Shown here in pieces: positions 5,853-13,981 of a stretch of 14,556 nt of DNA (within the stretch, counting starts at the first letter, position 1; each line of letters opens with the position of its first letter). The notes under the pieces are model-generated. The model did no database searches. It saw nothing but the letters and a program-made list of their open reading frames with translations, and was not told the origin of the DNA. Source of the stretch: Verrucomicrobiales bacterium. Its GTDB lineage: Bacteria; Verrucomicrobiota; Verrucomicrobiae; Limisphaerales; UBA9464. Both the position numbers and the translations under genes were made by a program. The DNA lies in contig SXXZ01000141.1 in assembly GCA_005789375.1 (NCBI GenBank), positions 1-14,556 on the forward strand. The letters are read 5' to 3'.

Positions 5853-8800
5853 ATGCCTTCCCCTCTGGTCCAGACACGAGCCTCGGCTTGGATCGGCCCG
5901 GGCCTAGCGTTGACTCTGTGGGTCTACGGTGCGTTCGCACTGGCAGGGGCCGTAACCGGGCCAGCATCGCTGGAGGCCAAGATCCGCCCTTTGCTCGAAG
6001 GGAAGTGCTTCGAGTGCCACAGCCATGCCGCCGACCGCATCCGCGGGGGGCTCGTCTTGGATTCGCGTTCGGGCATGCTGCAGGGTGGAGAATCGGGGAA
6101 GCCGGCGGTCGTGTTGGGGCATCCCGAGGCCAGCCCGCTGATGGATCGGGTCCGCTCTGGGGAGCCGAAGCATCGGATGCCCCCGAAAGGGGAGGCGTTG
6201 AGCCGCGAGCAGGCGGCCTTGCTGGAGGACTGGATCCGGCAAGGGGCACCTTGGCCCGAGGCCAGCACCGGGCTTGCCAAGCGACCTCGCGGACCGATCA
6301 CCGACAAGGACCGCTCCTGGTGGGCCTTCCAGCCGTTGTCCCTGGTCGCCGTTCCCGAGGTCCGGGACGGGGGATGGGCCCGCAACGAGGTGGACCGTTT
6401 CATCCTAGCGACGCTGGAGTCGCGCGGAATCAGCCCAACGCCGGAGGCCGATCGGGCCGTGCTCATCCGGCGGATGTTCTTCGACCTCTGGGGACTCGCG
6501 CCCGAGCCGGCCGACATCGATGCCTTCGTCCAGGATCCCCGGCCCGACGCCCATGAGCGACTGGTCGATCGTCTACTGGAGAGTCCGCGCTACGGCGAAC
6601 GTTGGGCCCGACATTGGCTAGACCTGGTCCGCTACGCCGACTCCGACGGCTACAAGGCCGACGATTTCCGGCCCACCGCCTGGAGGTACCGCGATTACGT
6701 GATCGGTGCGCTGAATGCCGACAAGCCCTACGACCGGTTCGTGCAGGAGCAGTTGGCTGGCGACGAGTTGTTCCCCGACGATCCCGAGGCTCTCGCCGCC
6801 ACCGGCTACCTGCGCTGTGGCATCTACGAATACAACAACCGCGACGCGGCCGGCCAATGGACCATGATTCTCAATGACATCACCGATACCACGGGTGATG
6901 TGTTCCTCGGTCTGGGCTTCCAGTGCGCCCGCTGCCACGACCACAAGTTCGACCCGCTCCTGCGCAAGGACTACTACCGTCTTCAGGCTTCGTTCGCCGG
7001 GATCCAATGGCACGACGATCTGCCCCTGGCCACCACGACGACCCGCTTGGACCGCGAGGCGCAGGGCAGGGCGTGGGCCGATCAGACCGCCGGTCTGCGG
7101 CAGGAGATCGAGTCGCTCCTCACACCGTACAAGACCCGTGCGGCCGATGGCGCGGTCTCCAAGTTTCCGCCAGCGATTCAGGCCATCCTGCGCAAGCCCG
7201 AGTCCGATCGGTCGCCTCTGGAACGGCAGATTGGGGCGCTGGCCCACCGGCAGATCACCCACGAGCACGACCGCCTAGTCCCGCAGCTCAAGCCCGCCGA
7301 CAAGGAACGCCATGGTTCGCTGCAGCGGGCCTTGTCGGAATACGACAGCCTGAGGCCTCCGCCCCTGCCAGTTACCCTCACCGTGCGCGATGTCGGCTCG
7401 CGCGCTCCAGACGTGTTCATCCCGGGGCGGCCCGAAGAGCCCATCGCGCCCGGAATCCCTAGCGTGCTCGACCGCGGCCCGTCGGGTGCGATGCGTCCGG
7501 CCGGCGGGCCTGATTCTACCGGTCGTCGCGCCGCCCTAGCCGCCTGGCTGACGCAGCCGGACAACCCGCTTACGGCCCGGGTGCTGGTGAACCGCGTCTG
7601 GCAGCAGCATTTCGGACGCGGCCTGGTCGGCACCGGCAGCGACTTCGGACGTCTCGGCGAGCGACCCAGCCATCCCGAGCTGCTTGACTGGCTCGCCTCG
7701 CGCTTCCTGGCGGACGGGTGGAGCCTCAAGGCGTTGCACCGCCGGATGCTCAACAGTGCGACCTACCGTCAGGCGTCGAGCCCGGAGACCATCGCACGGC
7801 AGGCACGGAGTGGTCCGCCCGATGCCCACACCGTCGAAGCCGCATGGATGCGGGCCGCACAGATCGATCCCGCAAACCGGCTGCTGTGGCACGCACGGAC
7901 CCGTCGACTCGACGCCGAGCAAATCCGCGACGCGCTGCTGCAGGCCACGGGCGAGCTGCGCACCGATCCCGTCCGTGGTTCGGCCGACGCGTCTCAGTTC
8001 CGTCGGTCGATTTACTCCAAGGTCCTGCGCAATACCCGCGATCCCCTGCTGGATGTCTTCGACGCCCCGCAGCAGTTCACGAGCACCTCCTCGCGCGATG
8101 CCACAACGACCCCGATCCAGTCGCTGCTGCTCATCAACAGCCCCTTTATGATCCAGCGCTCGAGGGCCATGGCCATCCGCCTGGAGGCCGCCGCGTCGGG
8201 CCGGATGGAGGATGCCATTGGGACGGCCTATCTGCTGACGCTGGGTCGTCGCCCCGCAGTCGAAGAGTTGGAAGAGTCCTTGGGCTTTCTGCGCGAGCAG
8301 GGGCATCGGGTGGATCCGGAGCTGGCGCTCTCGGCCGCGGCGGGGTTCCAGTCTGAGCGCATGCCCTTCCGCGACGGCCGGGCCGCTGTGTTCGCGCCCC
8401 GTTCCTTGCAGGAGACCCTTTCGGCCCCGTTGCGGCTGCCGTCGCCCGCCGGTCCTTTCACACTCGAGGCCTTCGTCTATCTCCGTTCGCTTTCCGAGGA
8501 TGGATCGCCGCGCGTGATCGCCTCCGTGGGCGAGGCTTCGGGGTCCGGCTGGGCCGTGGGCGTCACCGGCCGGAAGTCAGCCCGGCGTCCGCAGTCGCTG
8601 ATGTTCCAGGTCGCGCGGGTTACTCCAGGGGCGGCGGTGACAGAAGGTGCGGCAGGTGCGGCTGGGGCCCCGTCATCCACCGAGGAGGTCTGTTCCGATC
8701 TGGTCCTGCACATGGACAAACCGTATTACGTCGGGGTCTCGGTGGCTGGGGCCCCGGGGGAGCGTCCCACCGTGACCTTCCACCTCAAGGATCTCTCCAA

Positions 8801-9188
8801 TGACGAGGAACCCCTGCAGACGGTGCAGGCCCGGGCCGATACCGGGGTCTCCTTCGGTGCGGCCTCTGGCTCCGGGACCGAGCTGACCCTCGGCGGACGT
8901 CGCGGAGGGCAGGCCCTGTGGGACGGCCTCATCGATGATGTCCGTCTCACTGGAGCCGTGGTGCCGGGCGACCGCCTTCAGTGGTTCCATGAGGGAATCT
9001 TGGCCGAAGGCATCGGGCAATGGAGCTTCGAGGCCAAGCCCAATCGGTTTCATGATGTTTCGGGTCGCGGCCAAGACCTGCGGCCCGGTCGCAAGCCTTC
9101 GGAGGCCGCCCTCAATGCACGGTCGCTGGCATTGGCCGATCTCTGCCATGCTCTGCTCAATTCCAACGGCTTCCTGTTCGTCGAGTGA
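5853..9188 (+). CDS. PSD1 and planctomycete cytochrome C domain-containing protein with LamG-like insert
   Basis: 1111 residues from ATG 5853, chosen because a signal-like segment (WIGPGLALTLWVYGAFALAGA) follows at once. ATG 5835 is also possible, and the frame opens at 5691. PSCyt1 comes first: ECHSHA gives the haem-c motif C52-x-x-C55-H56, then RMPPKGE and WIRQGAPWP. DUF1549/PSCyt2 follows from about SWWAFQPL with RYGERWARHWLDLVRYADSDG, including a second CxxCH at 358-362 (CARCHDHKFDP). DUF1553/PSD1 begins near residue 560 (WLTQPDNPLTARVLVNRVWQ). About residues 868-1045 look like a LamG/concanavalin-like beta sandwich, before the canonical PSD1 ending DLCHALLNSNGFLFVE. These proteins are abundant, exported and functionally unresolved; haem binding and polysaccharide use are common guesses. 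It forms a two-gene unit with the DUF1501 gene 7 bases downstream. G+C looks higher here than in the genes to its left. Confidence 0.93.
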   Translation: MPSPLVQTRASAWIGPGLALTLWVYGAFALAGAVTGPASLEAKIRPLLEGKCFECHSHAADRIRGGLVLDSRSGMLQGGESGKPAVVLGHPEASPLMDRVRSGEPKHRMPPKGEALSREQAALLEDWIRQGAPWPEASTGLAKRPRGPITDKDRSWWAFQPLSLVAVPEVRDGGWARNEVDRFILATLESRGISPTPEADRAVLIRRMFFDLWGLAPEPADIDAFVQDPRPDAHERLVDRLLESPRYGERWARHWLDLVRYADSDGYKADDFRPTAWRYRDYVIGALNADKPYDRFVQEQLAGDELFPDDPEALAATGYLRCGIYEYNNRDAAGQWTMILNDITDTTGDVFLGLGFQCARCHDHKFDPLLRKDYYRLQASFAGIQWHDDLPLATTTTRLDREAQGRAWADQTAGLRQEIESLLTPYKTRAADGAVSKFPPAIQAILRKPESDRSPLERQIGALAHRQITHEHDRLVPQLKPADKERHGSLQRALSEYDSLRPPPLPVTLTVRDVGSRAPDVFIPGRPEEPIAPGIPSVLDRGPSGAMRPAGGPDSTGRRAALAAWLTQPDNPLTARVLVNRVWQQHFGRGLVGTGSDFGRLGERPSHPELLDWLASRFLADGWSLKALHRRMLNSATYRQASSPETIARQARSGPPDAHTVEAAWMRAAQIDPANRLLWHARTRRLDAEQIRDALLQATGELRTDPVRGSADASQFRRSIYSKVLRNTRDPLLDVFDAPQQFTSTSSRDATTTPIQSLLLINSPFMIQRSRAMAIRLEAAASGRMEDAIGTAYLLTLGRRPAVEELEESLGFLREQGHRVDPELALSAAAGFQSERMPFRDGRAAVFAPRSLQETLSAPLRLPSPAGPFTLEAFVYLRSLSEDGSPRVIASVGEASGSGWAVGVTGRKSARRPQSLMFQVARVTPGAAVTEGAAGAAGAPSSTEEVCSDLVLHMDKPYYVGVSVAGAPGERPTVTFHLKDLSNDEEPLQTVQARADTGVSFGAASGSGTELTLGGRRGGQALWDGLIDDVRLTGAVVPGDRLQWFHEGILAEGIGQWSFEAKPNRFHDVSGRGQDLRPGRKPSEAALNARSLALADLCHALLNSNGFLFVE

Positions 9189-9195
9189 CCGGATC

Positions 9196-10650
9196 ATGAA
9201 AACTTTCCCAGTCCAGTCCGCCGGTTCCCGGCGTGAATTCCTCGCCAAAGCCGGGTGCGGGTTCGGGGCGCTGGCCCTGGCAGATCTGCTGGCGGCAGAT
9301 GCGGTTCCGGCGCGCACCCTCGCGGCGCCTGGGGCCGCTGGTCTCAATCGGCCCGTGGCTCCACGACGCCCGCACCTGCGTCCGCGGGCTCGCAGCGTGA
9401 TCTTCCTCTTTATGGAAGGTGGTCCGAGCCACCTCGACACCTTCGACCCGAAGCCGGCGCTGGACCGTCTGGCTGGCCGCCCGATCCCCGAGGGCTTTGG
9501 CGAGGTGATTACGGCCATGGGGGAATTCCGCTCGCCCATCTTGCCGTCGCGGAGGACCTGGAAGCAGCACGGGCAGTCGGGCTTGTGGGTCTCCGACTGG
9601 CTCCCGCAGGTGGCGCAGTGCGCCGACGAGCTGGCGGTGATCCGCTCCTGCTGGGCCGACGGCATCAACCATTCGACCGGCGTCTGCCAGATGAACACCG
9701 GATCGATCCTCGCCGGTCGTCCGTCCCTTGGCAGCTGGGTGACCTACGGGCTCGGGACCGAGAACGCCAACCTGCCGGCCTTCGTCGTTCTGCAGGACAC
9801 CCCGGCACAAGTGATTAACGGGCCGCGCAACTGGGGATCCGGATTCATGCCGGCGGTCCACCAGGGTGTGCGCATGCAGGGTGGCTCCGAGCCGATCCCG
9901 AACCTCAACACGCCGGAGGGTCTGACTGCGGCCCAGCAACGGGGCAAGCTCGGGTTTCTCGACCGGCTCAACCGCCGTTTCGCCGCCGGCCATCCGGAGC
10001 AGACCGAGCTGGAGGCGCGCATCGCCAGTTACGAGTTGGCTTTCCGTATGCAGGCTGAGGCACCCGAAGCTGTGGATCTCAGCCGCGAGACCGAGGCCAC
10101 CCGGCGACTGTATGGGCTGGACGAGGCCGAGACGGCGACCTTCGGCCGGATGTGTCTGCAGGCCCGCCGCCTCGTCGAGCGGGGCGTGCGGTTTGTGCAG
10201 CTCTACAGCGGCGCCGGTAGCCGATGGGATGCCCACGAGAACCTCGAGAAGAACCACAGTGCGCTCTTCCGCCAGACCGACCAACCGATCGCCGGCCTGC
10301 TCCGCGACCTCCGTTCCCGGGGCCTGCTCGACGAGACACTGGTCGTCTGGGGCGGCGAGTTCGGGCGCACCCCCATGTCCGAGAAGGGAACCGGCCGGGA
10401 CCACAACCCCACGGGGTTTACCATGTGGATGGCCGGCGGGGGGGTGCAGGGCGGTCAGGCCATCGGGTCCACTGACGAGGTCGGGCTCCGCGCGGTGGAG
10501 GACCGCCTGCATGTCCACGACCTTCACTCCACCATCCTCTGGCTGATGGGTCTCGATGCGATGGAACTGGTCTATACGCACCAGGGCCGTCCGGAGCGGC
10601 CGACGCTCAACGAGGGCGAGGCGTTCCGCCGGATCGTCGGGGTCACCTAA
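9196..10650 (+). CDS. DUF1501 domain-containing protein (Tat-exported, sulfatase-like fold family)
   Basis: 484 residues from ATG 9196, 7 bases after the PSD1 stop. The frame is open further upstream inside that gene, but this ATG directly precedes the export signal. SRREFLAKAGCGFGALALADLL at about 11-32 has the twin-arginine motif SRREFL and a hydrophobic stretch, so the protein should be exported folded by Tat. Family landmarks are FLFMEGGPSHLDTFDPKP near 71-88, VIRSCWADGINHSTG, LPAFVVL, RWDAHENLEKNH, VVWGGEFGRTPMSEKGTGRDHNP and the C-terminal HDLHSTILWLMGLD. Known: DUF1501 proteins are nearly always encoded next to PSD1/DUF1553 proteins in Planctomycetota and Verrucomicrobiota. They have an alkaline-phosphatase/sulfatase-like fold, but no reaction is established. 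Length and motifs are complete. Operon partnership with the upstream gene is well supported; function is not. Confidence 0.94.
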   Translation: MKTFPVQSAGSRREFLAKAGCGFGALALADLLAADAVPARTLAAPGAAGLNRPVAPRRPHLRPRARSVIFLFMEGGPSHLDTFDPKPALDRLAGRPIPEGFGEVITAMGEFRSPILPSRRTWKQHGQSGLWVSDWLPQVAQCADELAVIRSCWADGINHSTGVCQMNTGSILAGRPSLGSWVTYGLGTENANLPAFVVLQDTPAQVINGPRNWGSGFMPAVHQGVRMQGGSEPIPNLNTPEGLTAAQQRGKLGFLDRLNRRFAAGHPEQTELEARIASYELAFRMQAEAPEAVDLSRETEATRRLYGLDEAETATFGRMCLQARRLVERGVRFVQLYSGAGSRWDAHENLEKNHSALFRQTDQPIAGLLRDLRSRGLLDETLVVWGGEFGRTPMSEKGTGRDHNPTGFTMWMAGGGVQGGQAIGSTDEVGLRAVEDRLHVHDLHSTILWLMGLDAMELVYTHQGRPERPTLNEGEAFRRIVGVT

Positions 10651-10765
10651 GGGGCCGCTACCGAGGCCTCTCACCCGCTCAGTTCGAACTCAAAAGCTAC
10701 TGCTGCGCCGCCGCTTCGACAAAATGGCTGGCTTGTGCCTCGAGAAACTGTTAGCGAAATAAAAT

Positions 10766-11542
10766 ATGAGAAAACCGTCCAAGTTGACCCTGTCATCAAC
10801 CGGTTGCTTTCGAGGTTTCACTCTCATCGAACTGCTGGTGGTCATTGCCATCATCGCGATTTTGGCCGGCATGCTTTTGCCGGCTCTTGCTCGGGCGAAA
10901 TCCAAGGCGCTCACGACCAGTTGCATCAATAATCAACACCAAATCGGTGTGGCCTTCCAACTGTACACGGACGATAACCGCGACAGTTATCCGGTGTGCA
11001 CCGGGTGGAATTCCTACGGTGGGGCCTTGGGCAAGGTCAACGATCATCACGGTGGAGCCACACCAGCCACCAACCGACCGTTGAACCTCTACGTTTCAGC
11101 GACCAATTCCTGGCGTTGCCCGGCCGATCGCGGTGATTTCTTTTATCCGAACAAGACGGCGTTCGAAGCGTTTGGCAACAGTTACCGAGCACAGTTCGGG
11201 ATGAATTCTTTTCGGACCCGACATGTCACCGGTGACTCCCTCGCGCCGGCAGGTTCCCCTCAGGCCTTGGCCATCAAGAGCAGCTTGGTGGCCATGAGTC
11301 CGGTCAACAAAATCATACAAGGAGACGTCCCTTGGCATGGTAACCGGAAGCCGGAGGATACTCGCAGTGCCTGGCACAACTCCCGAGGCAAGCGCGGACA
11401 CGTAATGCTCTGGGGTGACACGCATGCAGATTTCTACAGGTTTCCTTTGGAAATGGAGGACGTGCGGCTGCAGACCCTGTTCACCGCCGACGACGACACC
11501 ACGAACCCGCTCCGGCCGCAGACGAATTTCCACTGGTGGTGA
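10766..11542 (+). CDS. Prepilin-like protein (type II secretion/type IV pilin-type N-terminal methylation domain), copy 1
   Basis: 258 residues. The leader [17 protein letters not shown] ends in Gly17 before F18TLIE22, the prepilin peptidase cleavage and methylation motif with Glu at +5. The hydrophobic helix [18 protein letters not shown] follows. The C-terminal domain has [42 protein letters not shown] and the ending NFHWW. Where the usual DG(H) motif sits near the C-terminus, this copy reads WGDTHADF (DT instead of DG). Such proteins are very numerous in Verrucomicrobiota, and most are not part of a recognisable secretion operon. Presumed inner-membrane or surface pseudopilin; function unknown. 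It starts 115 bases after the DUF1501 stop with no clear Shine-Dalgarno sequence. It is paralogous to the minus-strand gene at 12447-13256. Confidence 0.9.
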   Translation: MRKPSKLTLSSTGCFRGFTLIELLVVIAIIAILAGMLLPALARAKSKALTTSCINNQHQIGVAFQLYTDDNRDSYPVCTGWNSYGGALGKVNDHHGGATPATNRPLNLYVSATNSWRCPADRGDFFYPNKTAFEAFGNSYRAQFGMNSFRTRHVTGDSLAPAGSPQALAIKSSLVAMSPVNKIIQGDVPWHGNRKPEDTRSAWHNSRGKRGHVMLWGDTHADFYRFPLEMEDVRLQTLFTADDDTTNPLRPQTNFHWW

Positions 11543-11720
11543 TTCGGGGCCCGCAGAGGTTAGACGGATTGGCCGGTCTGGCCTGATATGGCGCCGTGCG
11601 CCAGAACTAACTGTTACCCGTTGCTGCCCGCGAATTGCGCCAAAATGTTTGTTACCGGCGAGGGGTTAGGACCGGCTAAACCGATGAGTCAACTTGCACC
11701 GGGAAAAAGTGTTTTTATGC

Positions 11721-12320
11721 TCACTGGCCCGTGGGCGCGGAAGCCTTGATCCACGCCACCTCCAGTTTGAAAGCCCCTTCCTGTTTGTCGGAAATCAGAA
11801 ATCCAAGCGAGGTTACCTTTGCCAGATTCAGCGGCGGCACGTCGTTCAGTACGCGTCCGCGAAACATCGGGACAAAGTCCTTGAGCGCGAGGCGGAGTTC
11901 TTCCCACTCGCCGCGTTTCGTCATCAACTCGGCTTGATAATTTGGCGCGTTGAAACCGGACCCGGTGCGCACGGTGAACTTGTAACGCCGTCCATCACCT
12001 CGCACGCGGAACACGAAGGCATCGGTGCCGTTGAGATTTTCCCGCACGGGCGAAGACCGCACCGAGGCAAAGCCACCGTTGTTCTCCAGCGAGACCACTC
12101 CGCTGAAAACAGCACCGCCGTTCGTGAGGCGCTGGAACTGACTGGTGGACACGCCGCCCATCACGTCGTCGTTCACGACCTGCCACGTCGGGGAGTTAGC
12201 GGTGGCCTGGAAGTCGGACAGGAGTTTCTCGGAAGCGGCGTCAGCGTTCATGGTCAAGGCCAGGCACATCCATGAGAGCGCGGCGATGTGCCGGACAGAA
12301 TTTGTAGGGGGAATGATCAT
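11721..12320 (-). CDS. Secreted CIA30-family protein (complex I intermediate-associated protein 30-like)
   Basis: 199 residues from ATG 12320. The N-terminus MIIPPTNSVRHIAALSWMCL continues as ALTMNADA, a signal-peptide-like segment with likely cleavage near Ala29. The mature part begins LLSDFQ and carries WQVVNDDVMGGVSTSQF, GVVSLENNGGFASVR, FVFRVRGDGRRYKFTVRT and the closing TSLGFLISDKQEGAFKLEVAWIKA, the sequence signature of PF08547 (CIA30), a galactose-binding-like jelly roll. Eukaryotic CIA30 assists complex I assembly, but bacterial secreted versions have no proven link to complex I and may bind carbohydrate or another ligand. It lies 126 bases downstream of the minus-strand prepilin gene and could be cotranscribed with it. 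It converges with the plus-strand prepilin gene across 178 bases (11543-11720), in which I see no clear terminator. Confidence 0.85.
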   Translation of the reverse strand: MIIPPTNSVRHIAALSWMCLALTMNADAASEKLLSDFQATANSPTWQVVNDDVMGGVSTSQFQRLTNGGAVFSGVVSLENNGGFASVRSSPVRENLNGTDAFVFRVRGDGRRYKFTVRTGSGFNAPNYQAELMTKRGEWEELRLALKDFVPMFRGRVLNDVPPLNLAKVTSLGFLISDKQEGAFKLEVAWIKASAPTGQ

Positions 12321-12446
12321 TGGGATTGGAACAGTTCAGGAGTTCAGTCGCCACAAAGTGAAGTTCAGCACTGAGGCAAATCTCACCCACGCCAGAAAAG
12401 GCGCAAGCAGCCATGCGGCGGGAAGTCTTCCAAACGGCAACCCGCG

Positions 12447-13256
12447 TCACCACCAGAGGAACGTCGGATCGGGCGGCGGCGCGGCCAGCCAATTGGGGGT
12501 GTCCTTTGGGAACTGGAAGAACTCCACGTGGCCGTCTCCGAACAGCATGTTGTAGCGGGCCTGGCCCCGGTAATTATGCCAGGCACTGCTGGCCTTGTTG
12601 ACGTCCCGGTTGGCGTGCCACGTCCAGTCTCCCTGGAAGATCTTGTTGGCGGGACTGAGGGCTACGCCGGATAGCTTCATGGGTGTCGCCTCGTACGTCC
12701 CCTTGGGCGCCTTGAGATCCCCGACGACATGCTTCACCCGGAAGGAGTCGTGCTGGAACTGGGGCAGGTAGCTGTTGCCGTACTCGTTGAAACACTGCTT
12801 GGCCTTGTACTCCTCGTCGCCCTTGTCGGCTGGACAGAAATAAAGCTCCGGCGGCGCGGCGTAGCGGTTGAGGGGGCGGTTGGTCGGGTCAATCGACACG
12901 CCGAACGACAGGGCCACACCGGCATCCAGCTTGTAGTTGCCCTTTTTGCCGCCGCCCGCACCCCACCCCCACTGGACAGGCAAGAGATCCCCGTTGTCGT
13001 CGGCGTACAGCATATAGGCGATGCCGATCTGCTTCTGGTTGCTCAGGCAACGGGTCTGTTGGGCCTTGGCCTTGGCTCGCCCCAAGGCCGGCAGGAGCAT
13101 CCCGGCCAGAATGGCGATGATCGCGATCACCACGAGCAGTTCGATCAGGGTGAAGGCGGCAAGACTCGGCCACCGGATTCCGTTCGCCTTCCCGCCGGAT
13201 TCCTGCGGTGGTTTGGACGCCCGGCGTGCGGCCCGAGACGTCAACGGAGATTTCAT
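12447..13256 (-). CDS. Prepilin-like protein (prepilin-type N-terminal cleavage/methylation domain), copy 2
   Basis: 269 residues from ATG 13256. A long basic leader of 34 residues ends SLAA before F35TLIE39, so the residue before the cleavage site is Ala rather than the usual Gly. The helix [18 protein letters not shown] follows. The body shares blocks with copy 1: [75 protein letters not shown] and the ending TFLWW. This copy keeps the normal DGH motif and has an extra Gly-rich segment ([13 protein letters not shown]) absent from copy 1. Presumed membrane-anchored pseudopilin of unknown role. A CIA30-family gene follows on the same strand. Upstream (13257 onward) is repeat-rich RAYT debris, so no clean promoter was identified. 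Confidence 0.9.
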   Translation of the reverse strand: MKSPLTSRAARRASKPPQESGGKANGIRWPSLAAFTLIELLVVIAIIAILAGMLLPALGRAKAKAQQTRCLSNQKQIGIAYMLYADDNGDLLPVQWGWGAGGGKKGNYKLDAGVALSFGVSIDPTNRPLNRYAAPPELYFCPADKGDEEYKAKQCFNEYGNSYLPQFQHDSFRVKHVVGDLKAPKGTYEATPMKLSGVALSPANKIFQGDWTWHANRDVNKASSAWHNYRGQARYNMLFGDGHVEFFQFPKDTPNWLAAPPPDPTFLWW

Positions 13257-13299
13257 GATCCCAAGCTACTATCCTCAGTCTGCAGTCCGCAATTAGGAT

Positions 13300-13403
13300 C
13301 GGAAACAGGGTCAAGGAACGGGGTCATGGAACGATTTCCGATTTAGGATGCATGGCCGGAAACAGGGTCAGTGAAGTATTGCGATTTAGGATGCATGGCC
13401 GGA
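13300..13403. repeat. Interleaved direct repeats (14-mer and 22-mer, two copies each)
   Basis: CGGAAACAGGGTCA occurs at 13300-13313 and 13357-13370. A 22-base unit beginning CGATTTAGGATGCATGG and ending CCGGA occurs at 13339-13360 and 13382-13403, a 43-base period. The units overlap each other. GGGTCA within them recurs across the whole region. This looks like a REP-type array mobilised by RAYT transposases. Confidence 0.8.
13317..13341 (+). repeat. Left arm of perfect 25-base inverted repeat (REP-like)
   Basis: Begins AACGGGGTCATGG and ends GATTTCCGA. It is identical to the reverse complement of 13797-13821, and the match ends abruptly on both sides. It contains the GGGGTCA core shared by other repeats here. 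It is probably one REP end, with its partner preceding the minus-strand transposase remnant. Confidence 0.85.
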
Positions 13404-13690
13404 TTAAATGCAGACCGATGGGTAGCGGTTCACCGAAACGGCGCAGCTACTGGGGATAACGCGCCGGGTCGCATCGCCTTTGGGGGTTCTGGAGCCTAGC
13501 TATTCCCGCCACCGGGTTGGACGAGGGGGTCCCGACGAGGAGTTCAGACGAAGAGGTGACTAGGATTTCCCGTGCGCAACCATCGCCGGATTCGAAAACC
13601 GGAACGCCCGCAGCATTTATCCAGAATTTCCAAGGGCAGTGCCCGATCGCTTGCGACGGGCGAGGTGCCAATCCGGTTTCGCCGGTTTGC

Positions 13691-13718
13691 CCAACCCATG
13701 ACAGCCAACCCATGACAG
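13691..13718. repeat. Tandem duplication of a 14-base unit
   Basis: CCAACCCATGACAG is present twice back to back (13691-13704, 13705-13718). It overlaps codons for the VMG end of the minus-strand RAYT fragment. Because 14 is not a multiple of three, the duplication shifts that reading frame. Confidence 0.85.
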
Positions 13719-13761
13719 GATAGGGGAGCCCCTCAAACTCGATGTGGACCTGCCGAGGCAT
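13708..13761 (-). pseudogene. N-terminal remnant of a REP-associated tyrosine transposase (RAYT)
   Basis: From ATG 13761 the frame reads MPRQVHIEFEGLPYPVMG. RAYT/IS200-like Y1 transposases typically begin MPRxxRIEFEGAxYHVMSRGN, so the first ~18 codons are recognisable, with YHVM changed to YPVM. Similarity stops at the 14-base duplication, and the open frame continuing to 13447 shows no HUH motif, no catalytic Tyr region and no RAYT C-terminus. The REP-like 25-base arm lies 35 bases upstream, the usual position for such elements. Interpreted as a fossil start of a lost transposase gene pointing away from the plus-strand copy. Confidence 0.6.
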
Positions 13762-13796
13762 GTGTCAACGAGGGTTGAAGAACAGTTGGGTCAAAT

Positions 13797-13821
13797 TCGG
13801 AAATCGTTCCATGACCCCGTT
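13797..13821 (-). repeat. Right arm of perfect 25-base inverted repeat (REP-like)
   Basis: Exact reverse complement of 13317-13341, beginning TCGGAAATCG and ending GACCCCGTT. It lies 35 bases upstream of the minus-strand RAYT remnant. Together the two arms bracket 455 bases, resembling a small element left behind after internal loss of a transposase gene. Confidence 0.85.
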
Positions 13822-13864
13822 TCATCTCTTGTATCGCCGGAGGAAGCTGGGCAGGGAGTAACCA

Positions 13865-13950
13865 ATATCAATAAAGGGGTCAGTTCTTAGTATTGATATA
13901 ATAAAGTGGTAAAGGGGTCAGTTCTTAGTATTAATATGTAAATGGGTCAG
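13865..13950. repeat. AT-rich GGGGTCAGTTCTTAGTATT repeat cluster with hairpin, upstream of RAYT
   Basis: AAAGGGGTCAGTTCTTAG followed by TATT occurs at 13873-13894 and again at 13911-13932 (38-base period). A shortened third copy, AAATGGGTCAG, is at 13940-13950. ATATCAATA (13865-13873) and TATTGATAT (13891-13899) form a 9-base perfect stem around a 17-base loop that contains GGGGTCAG. A structured GTC-bearing repeat just 5' of a RAYT gene fits a REP recognition end. Confidence 0.8.
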
Positions 13951-13981
13951 TATGTAAAGCGGCCCAAGCGACTCTCCTAGG

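Larger units (their letters stand above)
13257..13981. other. Gene-free, repeat-rich REP/RAYT debris region
   Basis: No intact gene is seen in these ~725 bases. They hold GGGTCA-bearing direct repeats (13300-13403), a 25-base inverted repeat (13317-13341 and 13797-13821), a transposase start fragment on the minus strand (13708-13761) and an AT-rich repeat cluster (13865-13950). In 13404-13690 I see nothing recognisable apart from an open minus-strand frame that is probably fortuitous. Confidence 0.7.

Noticed and set aside
9157..10674. A 505-codon open frame on the minus strand opposite the DUF1501 gene
   Set aside because: It mirrors the codon phase of a GC-rich, well-recognised gene, its translation has no recognisable domain, and DUF1501 motifs on the plus strand are unambiguous.
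11694..12275. A 193-codon plus-strand frame across the CIA30 gene
   Set aside because: The minus-strand CIA30 protein has a signal peptide and clear family blocks; the plus frame is its antisense shadow.
13447..13761. A 104-codon minus-strand gene
   Set aside because: Only the first ~18 codons resemble a transposase start; after the 14-base duplication the translation resembles nothing known and is best seen as a frame left open by chance.
13300..13950. CRISPR array
   Set aside because: Repeats differ in sequence and spacing, spacers are not of uniform length, and no cas gene is present; RAYT remnants explain the repeats better.
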